A stretch of DNA of 43,113 nt from Candidatus Ligilactobacillus avistercoris (GCA_019119415.1 DWXB01000015.1:1-43113); one strand, 5' to 3'. Positions 18,001 through 27,159 are shown, numbered from the stretch's first letter. A program made the numbers and translations. The notes: a model not told the origin generated them from the letters alone.

Positions 18001-18376
18001 GAGTATCGAACTAACGGTCTTTTCACGGGTATATCTCCAAAATAAGGGACACCTTAAACCCGGTCAGTTGGTCGTTGTTACCGGCCGGCCTGAGGAGCGC
18101 AACGGGCAGGTTCAGGTTGTGGTTGACCAGCTGGCCCCCGTTGCAGCGGTTGACATGAAAAAGTGTTTCTTACGTTTACCGGCGGCGCGGGCAGCTGCAC
18201 GGGAGGAACTTCATCAGGTGTTAATGAATGCCCGGCGGGGGAAGATGCCGGTGATTTTAGTCGATGATAGTCGGCACTCACGGCAACTGTTACCACGAAA
18301 ATACTGGCTTGATGAACGGGCGGTACCGCCGGAACTGAGGACGGTGCTGGGTCCAGCGAACGTTGTTATTAAGTAA
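15071..18376 (+). CDS. dnaE: DNA polymerase III alpha subunit DnaE
   Basis: This is the second replicative polymerase of Bacillota, which extends RNA primers before PolC takes over. The C-family catalytic aspartates are Asp385 and Asp387 (in PDIDLDI) and Asp535 (KMDFLGL). Then come the fingers and helix-hairpin-helix regions and an OB fold near residues 945-1010. The N-terminal PHP domain has lost the HxH metal motif (it reads LQVISCNS), as in other DnaE proteins of this group. GTG 15071 gives 1101 aa. TATAAT at 15030-15035 is the probable -10. Confidence 0.95.
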   Translation: MNGPLQVISCNSILQSTLRIKDYVAAAQRMGYTTLALTDRNVMYGALSFYEACQQAGIKPVLGITLELNNPATTPSWNQLIVLAQDATGYQNLLQLSSLKLGVNGDQPANHAVTVEELAPYLNHTFVVTDPLHSSLRLPTTEPEWLRPLVTAAGPDHVFIGVSPQQDSDQNERLIAKGRQLGIEPAAVWTVEYLNAHDYGALQVARAIQQGTPVDDGVALIHRTGPAALVSPRELEHQLNALPAIARQNTRHIMETATVTVPFKHPELPAFPVPAKQNAADYLKAQCEAGLVSLVPPEKRAPYTARLTHELTVIHRMGFDDYFLIVSDVVRFAHEHGIMVGPGRGSAAGSLVAYALGITTVDPLAYGLLFERFLNEERRQMPDIDLDIIDSRREEVVQYVHQKYGADRVAQIIALSTMGPRQVIQDVTRTLGLPQYRQAEWSRALPRRVSSLQEAYQQSSRFRDLVEADEVGRACFKIARTLEGLPRQTTVHAAGVVLSAAPLTSVVPIQMGNNGILLSQYAKEDVERVGLLKMDFLGLRNLGVLQTTLRLVNRHKKTPLREEAIPLNDPATLKMMAMGQTSGVFQFESAGIRRALRQVAPTTFADIVAVNALYRPGPMANIDEFAARRHGRKPVTYPAPAVRPVLEGTSGIIIYQEQVMQVAATLAGFSMAQADLLRRAISKKNQQALDNLRAAFIKGAVARGTTKQVATQVFQYIERFGNYGFNKSHAVAYSKLAVQLAYLKCHYPAAFYVALLNSTLGNRAKMQQYVSELQHQHIPVDPPLINRAGRLFTLHHGRVVFGLRMIRGLRSDVVDAVLTERKENGPFTSFKNFVDRLDPRFRQTELITPLIYSGAFDAFGSNRAQLVVELPGTLEAENLSGTSATLKDVLANKAQSAPQLTLVDQLAKEQEYLGVRVSGHPTDQYRLLGQIIGATPVAQVTPALRTVRLIVMVKTVRQITTKKGLPMAFVTCEDAGKSIELTVFSRVYLQNKGHLKPGQLVVVTGRPEERNGQVQVVVDQLAPVAAVDMKKCFLRLPAARAAAREELHQVLMNARRGKMPVILVDDSRHSRQLLPRKYWLDERAVPPELRTVLGPANVVIK

Positions 18377-18385
18377 ACGTTTACT
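18372..18385 (+). promoter_or_regulatory. Candidate CcpA (cre) site upstream of pfkA-pyk
   Basis: AGTAAACGTTTACT is a perfect 14-bp palindrome with the cre core. It overlaps the dnaE stop codon and lies 133 bases upstream of the pfkA start. A position this far upstream suits activation more than repression, as reported for glycolytic operons of lactic acid bacteria; that role here is inferred. Confidence 0.65.
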
Positions 18386-18508
18386 CGAAAATTACTTAAG
18401 CGATTATGAAAGTTAATGAAAGAGTAATTGAAAAGTTTCACAATTAGGCAGATTTTTACGGATAAAAGTGATAGTATAGCAGATGGAGAATGTATAACTT
18501 TTACTTGA

Positions 18509-19480
<972 letters not shown>

Positions 19481-19555
19481 ATAATACGCGCTAAACTAAC
19501 GGTAATGACTGACATAAAAGTCGTTATATTATTTCAATAAGGAGCGATTTCACTT

Positions 19556-21310
19556 ATGAAAAAGACCAAGATCGTAAGTACTCTTGGACCAGCCAGCAAT
19601 GATCTCGATACGATCGTTAAGCTGATTGAAGCAGGTGCTAATGTTTTCCGGTTTAACTTCTCTCACGGTGACCACGAGGAACACCTGGGCCGGTTAAACC
19701 TGGTGCACGAAGCTGAAAAGAAGACCGGCAAGACGGTCGGCATCCTGTTGGATACGAAGGGGGCTGAAATTCGGACAACCGTTCAGAAGGACGGCAAGAT
19801 TCCATTCCACATCGGAGATGAAGTCCGGATCTCAATGGATGATTCCCTTGAAGGAACCAAGGAAAAGATCGCCGTTACCTACCCAGGATTGTACGATGAC
19901 GTTCACGAGGGTGGTCACGTGCTGTTCGATGACGGTCTGATTGACATGTTAATTGAAAAGAAGGACGAAGCAAACAAGGAACTTGTCTGCAAGGTCCTCA
20001 ACGAAGGGGTTTTAGGTTCCCGGAAGGGTGTTAACGCTCCTGGTGTTTCAATCAACCTGCCAGGGATTACTGAAAAGGACTCAAGTGATATTCGCTTCGG
20101 TCTTGAACACGAAATCAACTACATCGCCGCTTCATTCGTTCGGAAGCCGCAGGATGTGCTGGACATTCGTGAACTGCTTGAAGAAAAGCACATGGAACAC
20201 GTTCAGATCTTCCCGAAGATCGAGTCACAGGAAGGAATCGACAACTTCGATGACATCATGAAGGTTTCTGATGGACTGATGATTGCCCGTGGTGACATGG
20301 GGGTTGAAATTCCACCAGAAAACGTGCCGTTGGTTCAGAAGGACTTCATCAAGAAGTGTAACGCATGGGGCAAGCCGGTTATCACGGCTACGCAGATGCT
20401 TGACTCCATGGAAGAGCATCCACGTCCGACGCGGGCCGAAGCTTCTGACGTTGCTAACGCCGTGTTTGATGGGACGGACGCAACGATGCTTTCTGGTGAA
20501 AGTGCTAACGGGGACTATCCGGTTGAATCCGTTGCAACGATGGCGCGGATTGACGTGAAGGCTGAAAACGCTCTGCGGCAGCACCGCAACCAGACGTTTG
20601 AAGAGTTCGACAAGACGGACGTTACGGAAACAATCGGTCGGGCCGTTGCTGAAGCTGCTAAGAACCTGGACATCAAGACGATTGTTGCTGCAACCCGTTC
20701 AGGTCACACTGCCCGGATGATTTCCAAGTACCGTCCGGACGCTGACATTCTTGCCCTGACGTTTGACGAACGGACACAGCGGGGCTTAATGATCAACTGG
20801 GGTGTTTACCCGGTTGTTACTGACACGCCGGCTTCAACCGATGACATCTTCCGGCTGGCAACTGAAGAAGCCAAGAAGCAAGGCTTTGCTAAGGACGGCG
20901 ACCTGATCCTGATTACGGCTGGTGCCGGTGAAGAAGGAACAACGAACCTGATGAAGATTCAGCTGATTGCTTCTAAGCTGGTTGATGGCCAAGGGGTTGG
21001 CGAAGAAACGGTGATCGGCAAGGCAGTTGTTGCAACGTCAGCTGACGAAGCCAACAAGAAGGCCGTTGAAGGTGGAATCCTTGTTACGAAGAACACGGAC
21101 AAGGATTACTTACCGGCCATCGAAAAGTCATCTGCACTGGTTGTTGAAAACGGTGGGTTGACTTCTCACGCCGCAGTTGTTGGAATTTCAATGGGAATTC
21201 CAGTAGTTGTTGGTGCTAAGGACGCAACCAACATTCTGAACGATGGTCAGCTGATTACGGTTGACTCACGGCGGGGTGTTGTTTACGACGGTGCCTCAAG
21301 CTCACTTTAA
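19556..21310 (+). CDS. pyk: Pyruvate kinase
   Basis: It makes pyruvate and ATP from phosphoenolpyruvate and ADP. The start MKKTKIVSTLGPAS, FNFSHG, the FPKIES lysine motif (near residue 222), MIARGDMGVE and ITATQMLDSM are all present. The 584-aa length includes the C-terminal PEP-utiliser-like extension (about residues 475-584) with TSHAAVVG, found in Bacillus-type pyruvate kinases. The codons look optimised for high expression (many GAC, AAG and GTT). A terminator follows at 21355-21392. Confidence 0.97.
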   Translation: MKKTKIVSTLGPASNDLDTIVKLIEAGANVFRFNFSHGDHEEHLGRLNLVHEAEKKTGKTVGILLDTKGAEIRTTVQKDGKIPFHIGDEVRISMDDSLEGTKEKIAVTYPGLYDDVHEGGHVLFDDGLIDMLIEKKDEANKELVCKVLNEGVLGSRKGVNAPGVSINLPGITEKDSSDIRFGLEHEINYIAASFVRKPQDVLDIRELLEEKHMEHVQIFPKIESQEGIDNFDDIMKVSDGLMIARGDMGVEIPPENVPLVQKDFIKKCNAWGKPVITATQMLDSMEEHPRPTRAEASDVANAVFDGTDATMLSGESANGDYPVESVATMARIDVKAENALRQHRNQTFEEFDKTDVTETIGRAVAEAAKNLDIKTIVAATRSGHTARMISKYRPDADILALTFDERTQRGLMINWGVYPVVTDTPASTDDIFRLATEEAKKQGFAKDGDLILITAGAGEEGTTNLMKIQLIASKLVDGQGVGEETVIGKAVVATSADEANKKAVEGGILVTKNTDKDYLPAIEKSSALVVENGGLTSHAAVVGISMGIPVVVGAKDATNILNDGQLITVDSRRGVVYDGASSSL

Positions 21311-21354
21311 TAAGAAATAATTGTACTGGAGATTAGCTCTCTAAGTACAGTTCG

Positions 21355-21392
21355 GATGGGTTTAGTCATTAGTTGACTGGACCCATCTTTTT
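21355..21392 (+). terminator. Terminator of pfkA-pyk
   Basis: The stem GATGGGTT..GTCA / TGAC..GACCCATC is followed by five T. Its 3' arm also carries the -35 of the next operon (TTGACT, 21373-21378). Confidence 0.88.
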
Positions 21393-21401
21393 AATTATTA
21401 T
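21373..21401 (+). promoter_or_regulatory. Promoter of the ABC exporter-TetR operon
   Basis: TTGACT at 21373-21378 and TATTAT at 21396-21401 are separated by exactly 17 bases. The palindromic operator begins two bases after the -10. Confidence 0.75.
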
Positions 21402-21402
21402 A

Positions 21403-21422
21403 GTGAGTGATTAATCACTCAC
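21403..21422 (+). promoter_or_regulatory. 20-bp palindromic operator, probably for the TetR regulator
   Basis: GTGAGTGATTAATCACTCAC is a perfect palindrome covering the expected transcription start. A repressor bound here would block the operon that encodes the TetR-family protein at 23274-23918, which suggests autoregulation. Confidence 0.75.
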
Positions 21423-21445
21423 TAATCATAAAGGGGGGACTTCTA

Positions 21446-22159
21446 ATGGAAGTCGTTAAGATGACTGGTGTTACCAAATTCTTTGGAAAACAGCAAGTTC
21501 TTCAGAACGTGGCGTTGACTGTTTCTGAGGGAGAGATTGTAGGGTTGTTAGGTCCTTCGGGAGCTGGAAAATCAACAATGATTATGATTATTTTAGGAAT
21601 GCTTCGAGGAGATAAAGGGACAGTCAGGGTGTTTAACCAGCCAATGCCCAATAGAAAACTACTTAACAAAATTGGTTATATGGCACAGTCAGATGCACTT
21701 TACGAACAACTTAGTGGCAAGGAAAATTTGGCTTTTTTTGCCGAACTTAAGGGGATAAGCCGGCACGAACGGGGGGAAACGATTAGTCATGTTGCGACGA
21801 TTGTGGGATTAACCGACCAGCTTGAAAAACGGGTAAAGGATTATTCTGGTGGGATGAAACGGCGATTATCATTAGCGATTGCCATGCTGGGGAACCCGGC
21901 GCTCCTTGTCCTTGATGAACCAACGGTGGGAATTGATCCAATTTTGAGTCAAAGTATTTGGAAGGAATTAAGGAGGTTACAAAAGCAGGGAACAGCAATT
22001 TTAATTACAACTCATATTATGGCTGAAGCCGAATTAGTTGATCGTGTGGCGTTGTTACGGGATGGCTGGGTGATTGCCAACGATACTCCGAGTAGATTGA
22101 TGACGAGGTATCATGCTAATTCAATTGAGGCTGTGTTTATGAAAGCAGAGGTGAAGTAG
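21446..22159 (+). CDS. ABC transporter ATP-binding protein
   Basis: The 237-aa ATPase subunit of an export-type (ABC-2) transporter. Walker A GPSGAGKS is at residues 36-43, the signature YSGGMKRR at about 133-140, and Walker B LLVLDEP with Asp157, followed by the switch histidine region TTHIM. ATG 21446 follows AAGGGGGG. It is coupled to the permease gene one base downstream. The DrrA/NatA-like type suggests drug or peptide export, but the substrate is unknown. Confidence 0.9.
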   Translation: MEVVKMTGVTKFFGKQQVLQNVALTVSEGEIVGLLGPSGAGKSTMIMIILGMLRGDKGTVRVFNQPMPNRKLLNKIGYMAQSDALYEQLSGKENLAFFAELKGISRHERGETISHVATIVGLTDQLEKRVKDYSGGMKRRLSLAIAMLGNPALLVLDEPTVGIDPILSQSIWKELRRLQKQGTAILITTHIMAEAELVDRVALLRDGWVIANDTPSRLMTRYHANSIEAVFMKAEVK

Positions 22160-22160
22160 A

Positions 22161-23270
22161 ATGCGGATAGTAGCGTTGGCTAAACGAATTTTACTGGAGT
22201 TAAGCCGGGATGTGCGTACTTTACTCCTGGTAATAATTGTTCCTGTAATTGTCCTTTCGTTGTTAAAATTTACGTTTACGGTTAATACTGATGTCACGGC
22301 CCGTGTTGGGGTCATTAATTTACCGGAGAAGGTTGAAAAAAAGATTAGTCAGAATGACAAAATCACTGTGGTAAAAATGAATGACTGGCACGTGGCTAAA
22401 AAGGAATTACAAAAGCAACAGGTAGCTGGAGTTGTTACGTATAATGCACGACATCGTCAATACCATGCAACTTATACGAACGAAAATGTTGCTCGGACAC
22501 ATCTTTTGCAGGAAACATTGCAAAAAGCTTTGACCCAGACATCTATTGAAGGAATGAAAACAAAATTAAGAACAGTCTTCTTGGCTAACAAACGGTTGCT
22601 ACCAGGTAGCCAGGTTTCTTTAAACCGAAATTCAGTTCAGAATTATTATTTATACGGAAATAGTTCGACAACGTATTTTGACACTCTTGTGCCCACCTTA
22701 TTAAACGTTTTTGTATTTTTATTTGTCTTTTTGACCTCCGGGATGGCACTGTTAAATGAAAGAACCCAGGGGACGTTAGCTAGGATGCTAGCAACCCCGA
22801 TTCGGCGCTTCGAGGTTGTTGGTGGCTATATCCTTAGTTACGGGGTAATTGCCGTAATTCAAACAATCGTGACTGTTTTCTTTAGTCTTAAGATCTTGGA
22901 CGTTCAAATCCGTGGAAACGTAGTGACGCTAATGATAGTGAACATTATGGTAGCATTCGTCGCATTATCGTTAGGGTTGTTATTATCAACAATGGCAGAG
23001 TCACAGTTTCAAATGATGCAGTTTATTCCGTTGGCAATTGTTCCCCAGTTTTTCTTTTGTGGAGTGGTTCCACTGACCTCAATGCCCCCTTGGGTTCAAC
23101 TTATTGGAAGAATTATGCCCTTAGAGTATTCGGGAATTGCATCGAAAGCGGTGGTGATTGCCGGTGCCCATATTAGTCAAATTATTCCCGAATTAATGGT
23201 ATTGTTTGGCTTTTTTTGTGTAATTGTTATGGTTAATGTTTGGGGATTGAGAAGGTACCGGGAGGTATGA
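22161..23270 (+). CDS. ABC-2 type transporter permease
   Basis: A 369-aa membrane subunit with one N-terminal helix (about residues 20-42), a large extracellular domain (to about 170), then about five C-terminal helices. The segment GTLARMLATPIRRFEVVGGY is typical of the ABC-2 permease coupling helix. It is the partner of the ATPase just upstream. Its codons are more A+T-rich than those of the flanking housekeeping genes. Confidence 0.88.
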   Translation: MRIVALAKRILLELSRDVRTLLLVIIVPVIVLSLLKFTFTVNTDVTARVGVINLPEKVEKKISQNDKITVVKMNDWHVAKKELQKQQVAGVVTYNARHRQYHATYTNENVARTHLLQETLQKALTQTSIEGMKTKLRTVFLANKRLLPGSQVSLNRNSVQNYYLYGNSSTTYFDTLVPTLLNVFVFLFVFLTSGMALLNERTQGTLARMLATPIRRFEVVGGYILSYGVIAVIQTIVTVFFSLKILDVQIRGNVVTLMIVNIMVAFVALSLGLLLSTMAESQFQMMQFIPLAIVPQFFFCGVVPLTSMPPWVQLIGRIMPLEYSGIASKAVVIAGAHISQIIPELMVLFGFFCVIVMVNVWGLRRYREV

Positions 23271-23273
23271 TTT

Positions 23274-23918
23274 ATGGACCAATTAATGACGTTTGAGGAA
23301 TGTTATCGGATGACTGATATGCCTGCGGGAAAACGAAAAGTATTACTTGCAGCCCTTAGGCTTTTTGCGGCCAACGGGGTATCAGGTACGAGTACCGCTC
23401 AAATTGCCCGTGCTGCTGCAACGAGTCAGGCAACAATCTTCAAATATTATAAAACGAAGCAAGATCTGGTTAACGCAGTCCTCGCGCCTGTTTTTAATAT
23501 GTTAGGTCCTGATTATCAGGCTGATTTCACGCGTGAAATTACTAATTTTTCACCACGGCGACATCTTGACGAAATCATTGCAGCGATTATCCACCGACGT
23601 TATGAACTGATGGAACGAAACCATGATGCGATCATTATTCTAGTGGGTGAGCTGATGGGAAACCGGCGGATTATTCGGCAAGCCCGGCGGTTATTCATAA
23701 GAGGCGCACGGTTATTTGGCCCGCGGTTAGCGAACCTATTACAGAAATTTCCTGAGTATAACCGAAATATTTCAGTTTATGAAGTAATGCGGATTATGAT
23801 GAGTCAGCTTTTAGGGTATTTCATGGTGCAACACCGGTTAGTTCCGGGAATTTCAAGGAATACCGAGCAGGATTTGGATATGATTGCCCATGAAATTTAC
23901 CGGGCAATTACTAATTAG
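23274..23918 (+). CDS. TetR/AcrR family transcriptional regulator
   Basis: A 214-aa repressor-type protein. The N-terminal helix-turn-helix is clear (residues of about 20-66, GVSGTSTAQIARAAATSQATIFKYYKTKQDLV). The C-terminal ligand domain is unlike anything I can name. It is the third gene of the exporter operon, with a GGAGG site 8 bases before ATG 23274, and is the likely binder of the palindrome at 21403-21422. The inducing ligand is unknown. Confidence 0.9.
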   Translation: MDQLMTFEECYRMTDMPAGKRKVLLAALRLFAANGVSGTSTAQIARAAATSQATIFKYYKTKQDLVNAVLAPVFNMLGPDYQADFTREITNFSPRRHLDEIIAAIIHRRYELMERNHDAIIILVGELMGNRRIIRQARRLFIRGARLFGPRLANLLQKFPEYNRNISVYEVMRIMMSQLLGYFMVQHRLVPGISRNTEQDLDMIAHEIYRAITN

Positions 23919-24035
23919 CGAGGCATACGAATCACGAGTAGTTAAATAAAGCACACATGGTAAAAGTATTCATTCCGTTAATTTAAGCGATTTAAATGGG
24001 ATCCTATCTTTATCGTGTGTGTATTTATTTTACAG

Positions 24036-24413
24036 TTATTGTTTGTCAGTTAACTCTGATATTGAAAGCGGGATTTGTTTGAGGTGCTTGATTTCCCGGT
24101 CGACCTTATGAATTTCCTTATCGGGAGTCTTTTGCGTGGTCTTCCGGAAGGCGTGCATGAGAGTGTAATCCCCATCCTGTGCTAAAAACATTAACCGGTA
24201 CTTTCCGAGCCGGATTTTGTAGAGGTGCCGGTAGGGGAGCCGGAGGATCATCCGTTTTACTGTCGGCCGGGTAAGCGGCAGTGTTTGAGCTTCCATTTGC
24301 TTAAGCATGGAATTTACTTTCCGGTAGATGCTGGGGTCCTTTTCCCTGATTTTCTTGTACCATGTAGTGAAGGGGATGTCTCCCCGGTTATCCTGGTAAA
24401 CATAGATTGCCAT
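24036..24413 (-). CDS. RelE/HigB-like toxin (phage Gp49-like family), no antitoxin seen
   Basis: A 125-aa protein whose layout is that of the Gp49-like/HigB toxins. It begins with a MAIYVYQDNRG strand, then a helical region, KIRLGKYRLMFLAQDG strands, and the family signature HAFRKTTQKTPDKEI. Such toxins cleave mRNA at the ribosome. Usually a helix-turn-helix antitoxin gene follows, but none is visible on either side (checked 23919-24035 and 24414-24610). A TATAAT at 24456-24461 on the minus strand is its probable -10. Confidence 0.78.
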   Translation of the reverse strand: MAIYVYQDNRGDIPFTTWYKKIREKDPSIYRKVNSMLKQMEAQTLPLTRPTVKRMILRLPYRHLYKIRLGKYRLMFLAQDGDYTLMHAFRKTTQKTPDKEIHKVDREIKHLKQIPLSISELTDKQ

Positions 24414-24455
24414 TGCGGTGTTACTCCGTTTCTCAATTGTTTTCTCTAAACGTCG

Positions 24456-24461
24456 ATTATA
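24456..24461 (-). promoter_or_regulatory. Probable -10 of the toxin-like gene
   Basis: A perfect TATAAT on the minus strand, 43 bases before the ATG. I see no good -35. Confidence 0.5.
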
Positions 24462-24610
24462 CCATTTGTTTGTTAAAAGAACGGCGGGAGTGCTTGCTGG
24501 TTATGAGTGAATCATGGATAATGGAAGGCGACATGAAAATTAACGATGATTCCGGGATTGTTAGTTAAAGATGACGGTCCCTGACGTATTTATTAATTGG
24601 AGGGCGTAAC

Positions 24611-25066
24611 GTGGAAAGTTGGTTATTTTTACTAGTAATTCTGGCAGTTGCCTTTTTTGGAAAAAACACGTCGTTAACGGTGGCAGCGTTGGTTGTTTTG
24701 GCGTTAAAGGCCATTCCAATGAGCGGCCGGTTAATGCAGGTAATTGATGCCCGGGGAATTAACTGGGGGGTCACGGTGATTTCCATTGCTATTCTGGTGC
24801 CGATCGCAACGGGGCGGATTACCTTTGAGGACCTCTTCCGGGTAATGAAGTCCCCGGTGGGGTGGATCGCTGTAGGGTGTGGTGCGCTGGTAGCCATTCT
24901 GTCTAAGCACGGGGTTGGGTTACTAGCTGCCTCACCGGAAATTACGGTTGCGTTGGTATTCGGAACGATTATTGGGGTGGTGTTCATGCGCGGAATTGCC
25001 GCCGGACCAGTGATTGCTAGTGGAATTACTTACTGCATTATCACACTGCTCCACCTTGCAGTTTAA
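24611..25066 (+). CDS. DUF441 family (UPF0756) membrane protein
   Basis: A 151-aa very hydrophobic protein with about four or five membrane helices, beginning [19 protein letters not shown]. Its length and the segments [20 protein letters not shown] and [19 protein letters not shown] match the UPF0756/DUF441 family, whose function is unknown. GTG 24611 follows GGAGGG. cvfB starts 15 bases after its stop, so the two may be co-transcribed. Confidence 0.85.
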   Translation: MESWLFLLVILAVAFFGKNTSLTVAALVVLALKAIPMSGRLMQVIDARGINWGVTVISIAILVPIATGRITFEDLFRVMKSPVGWIAVGCGALVAILSKHGVGLLAASPEITVALVFGTIIGVVFMRGIAAGPVIASGITYCIITLLHLAV

Positions 25067-25081
25067 CGGGGAGATGATGAG

Positions 25082-25957
25082 ATGTTAGCTGATTTAATTG
25101 GCCGGACGATTCAGGCAAAGGTGACGGATGAAAACGACCGCTTTGTTTTTGCCCAGGCAGACGGGGAGACGTTTCGGCTTGCTAAGGATGAATTACGTTC
25201 AGTTCCCCGGATGGGGGCACTGATTACGGGGTTTGCGTATGAAAATGCAGATCACCAGCTTCAGTTAACGAAGACGGCCCCTAAAAGTGGGATTGACCGG
25301 TACGCGTGGGGAACGGTGGTCGCTAGTCGCCACGACCTGGGTGTTTTTGTGGATGTGGGGTTACCGAATAAGGACGTGGTGGTTTCCCTTGACGACTTAC
25401 CAACGGTTTCGCGGTTATGGCCGCGCCAGGGGGACCGGTTACTTGTGGCTCTGCGCGTTGATGCAAAGGCGCGGATGTGGGCGGTCTTGGCAAACGCCGA
25501 CCAGATTCGCCAGGTGAGTGTTTTAGGAAATCAGCGGATGATGAACCACAACGTTACCGTGACGGTTTACCAGCCGAAGTTAGTGGGCTCATATGTGTTG
25601 ACGCAGGATTATGTCCGCGGGTTTATCCATCCTTCCGAGTGGGATGAAGAACCCCGCCTCGGTGCAACCATGCAGGCCCGGGTGATTGGGGTGCGGCCCG
25701 ACGGTATTCTTAATTTATCAGTCAAACCCCGGGCATACGAAGCCATCGCGCCCGATGCGGCGATGCTGAAAGCGGCCCTAGAACACATGCCGGGCCATAC
25801 CTTACCGTACTCTGATAAGAGCTCCCCCGCAGCAATTCGTTCCTACTTTGGTATTAGTAAGGGCCAGTTTAAACGGGCTTTAGGCCACCTTCTTAAGGCT
25901 GGAATTGTTGAACAGGACAACGGCCAGATTCGGCTCCGGGCGCCTTTTGACGATTAG
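25082..25957 (+). CDS. cvfB: CvfB-like S1 RNA-binding protein
   Basis: A 291-aa protein of the CvfB/YitL family: several S1-like OB domains (about 1-60, 65-140, 145-215) and a C-terminal winged-helix (about 225-290). Staphylococcus CvfB affects virulence and RNA turnover; the role here is unknown. The segment AWGTVVASRHDLGVFVDVG is the clearest S1 motif. GAGATGATGAG lies before the ATG at 25082. Confidence 0.87.
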   Translation: MLADLIGRTIQAKVTDENDRFVFAQADGETFRLAKDELRSVPRMGALITGFAYENADHQLQLTKTAPKSGIDRYAWGTVVASRHDLGVFVDVGLPNKDVVVSLDDLPTVSRLWPRQGDRLLVALRVDAKARMWAVLANADQIRQVSVLGNQRMMNHNVTVTVYQPKLVGSYVLTQDYVRGFIHPSEWDEEPRLGATMQARVIGVRPDGILNLSVKPRAYEAIAPDAAMLKAALEHMPGHTLPYSDKSSPAAIRSYFGISKGQFKRALGHLLKAGIVEQDNGQIRLRAPFDD

Positions 25958-26012
25958 GGCGCAGGTGTGCTACCCTAGCATATGTGTTTAGGAGGATTAG
26001 GGGGAGACTAGG

Positions 26013-26375
26013 ATGCTGTACAAGTATAAGGATGATTACAGGAAAGTTGCGATGGGCCTGTTATCATTTATTCCGGAATTAAAGGAGATTCCGCACTTAA
26101 AAAAGGAATTGGCGTGGTACGATGCTGATGAGCACCGGAACCTGTTTTTGTGGAAAAATGACAATGGTAATTTTAGTGCGGTAATTGGTACCGAAACTAA
26201 TCCTGATAACCGGACAATCATGGTGCGCCGGGTTGCAGTTACGCCCAACGAGCCCCAGAGCGTTCAGTTTCAGATGTTAACGGCGTTGGCAAACCGTTTC
26301 CCTGAGTATAAGGTAATGGGAAACTTTGCAACGTCGGGATTGATTACCGCATGGGAAAAGCAAACGAATGAATAA
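26013..26375 (+). CDS. ribT: RibT-like GNAT-family protein
   Basis: A 120-aa protein resembling RibT, an acetyltransferase-fold protein found with riboflavin genes in Bacillus. It begins MLYKYKDDYRKVAMGLLSFIPEL. The typical acetyl-CoA loop is hard to see. In lactobacilli the gene precedes scpA, as here, without rib biosynthesis genes. The reaction is unknown. A GGGGAG site precedes ATG 26013 and the stop overlaps the scpA ATG by 8 bases. Confidence 0.75.
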   Translation: MLYKYKDDYRKVAMGLLSFIPELKEIPHLKKELAWYDADEHRNLFLWKNDNGNFSAVIGTETNPDNRTIMVRRVAVTPNEPQSVQFQMLTALANRFPEYKVMGNFATSGLITAWEKQTNE

Positions 26376-27159
26376 GAAGAATGATAATCCGCAGCAGGCC
26401 CCAGCGGCGCTAACCCTTAAGCTTGAGCAATTTGAGGGGCCGCTTGACCTGCTGCTTCATCTTATTAAAAAGAATAAAGTGGATATATATGATATTCCCG
26501 TTGCTAAAATTACTTCCCAGTATGTCGCTTACTTACACCAGATGCGCGAGTTGCGGCTTGATATTGCTGGGGAGTATTTAGTTATGGCGGCCACCCTCGT
26601 TAATATAAAAAGCCGGCTGCTTCTTCCCCAGCAACAGCCGCAGGATGAACCAGAAGAGGTAGAGGATCCGCGGGCAGAGTTAGTGAACCAGTTAGTTGTT
26701 CACCAGCAGTTTCAGCGGGCAGCGGCTGAATTAGGGGAATTGGCTGAAAAACGGAGTTGGGAGTATGGCCGCCCAGAGGCCGCACTCCCAGCGGATGCCC
26801 ACTTAGGACAGCTGGCACCGGCAGGGGATAATATCCTTACTCAAATGCAACAGGCGATGCTCAAGATGACGCAGCGGGCGGTTAACCAACGGCTTAGCCG
26901 GCGCCCCCGCCAGGTAAAACGGGAGCACTACACCGTTAAGCACCAGATGACCTATTTACGGCACCGGGTTAAGCATCATCATAAAGTGGAATTTATGACA
27001 CTCTTTTCTCCGGAGGTGGCCCCAGAACAGTACGTAACGACGTTCATGGCACTCCTTGAGTTGATGAAACGGCAGGACGTGGTGGCTGAACAGGCGGAAA
27101 ACTACGGGCCAATTATGATAAGTGAGGGACGGCATGGCAACAAACCAAGCAAAGATTGA
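26368..27159 (+). CDS. scpA: Segregation and condensation protein A
   Basis: ScpA is the kleisin that bridges Smc heads in the bacterial condensin. The N-terminal signature (LKLEQFEGPLDLLLHLIKK, near residue 16) and DIYDIPVAKITSQYV are clear, and the C-terminal winged-helix (about 190-250) is present. The length of 263 aa is usual. The gene overlaps ribT and scpB, so translation is probably coupled. Confidence 0.95.
   Translation: MNKKNDNPQQAPAALTLKLEQFEGPLDLLLHLIKKNKVDIYDIPVAKITSQYVAYLHQMRELRLDIAGEYLVMAATLVNIKSRLLLPQQQPQDEPEEVEDPRAELVNQLVVHQQFQRAAAELGELAEKRSWEYGRPEAALPADAHLGQLAPAGDNILTQMQQAMLKMTQRAVNQRLSRRPRQVKREHYTVKHQMTYLRHRVKHHHKVEFMTLFSPEVAPEQYVTTFMALLELMKRQDVVAEQAENYGPIMISEGRHGNKPSKD

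Noticed and set aside
23919-24035. A search for an antitoxin gene beside the RelE/HigB-like toxin
   Set aside because: Only a 13-codon frame without a ribosome site is present on the minus strand, so none is claimed.
25966-25982. Near-palindrome TGTGCTA-CCC-TAGCATA before ribT
   Set aside because: One mismatch in short arms and no linked regulator; too weak to list as an operator.
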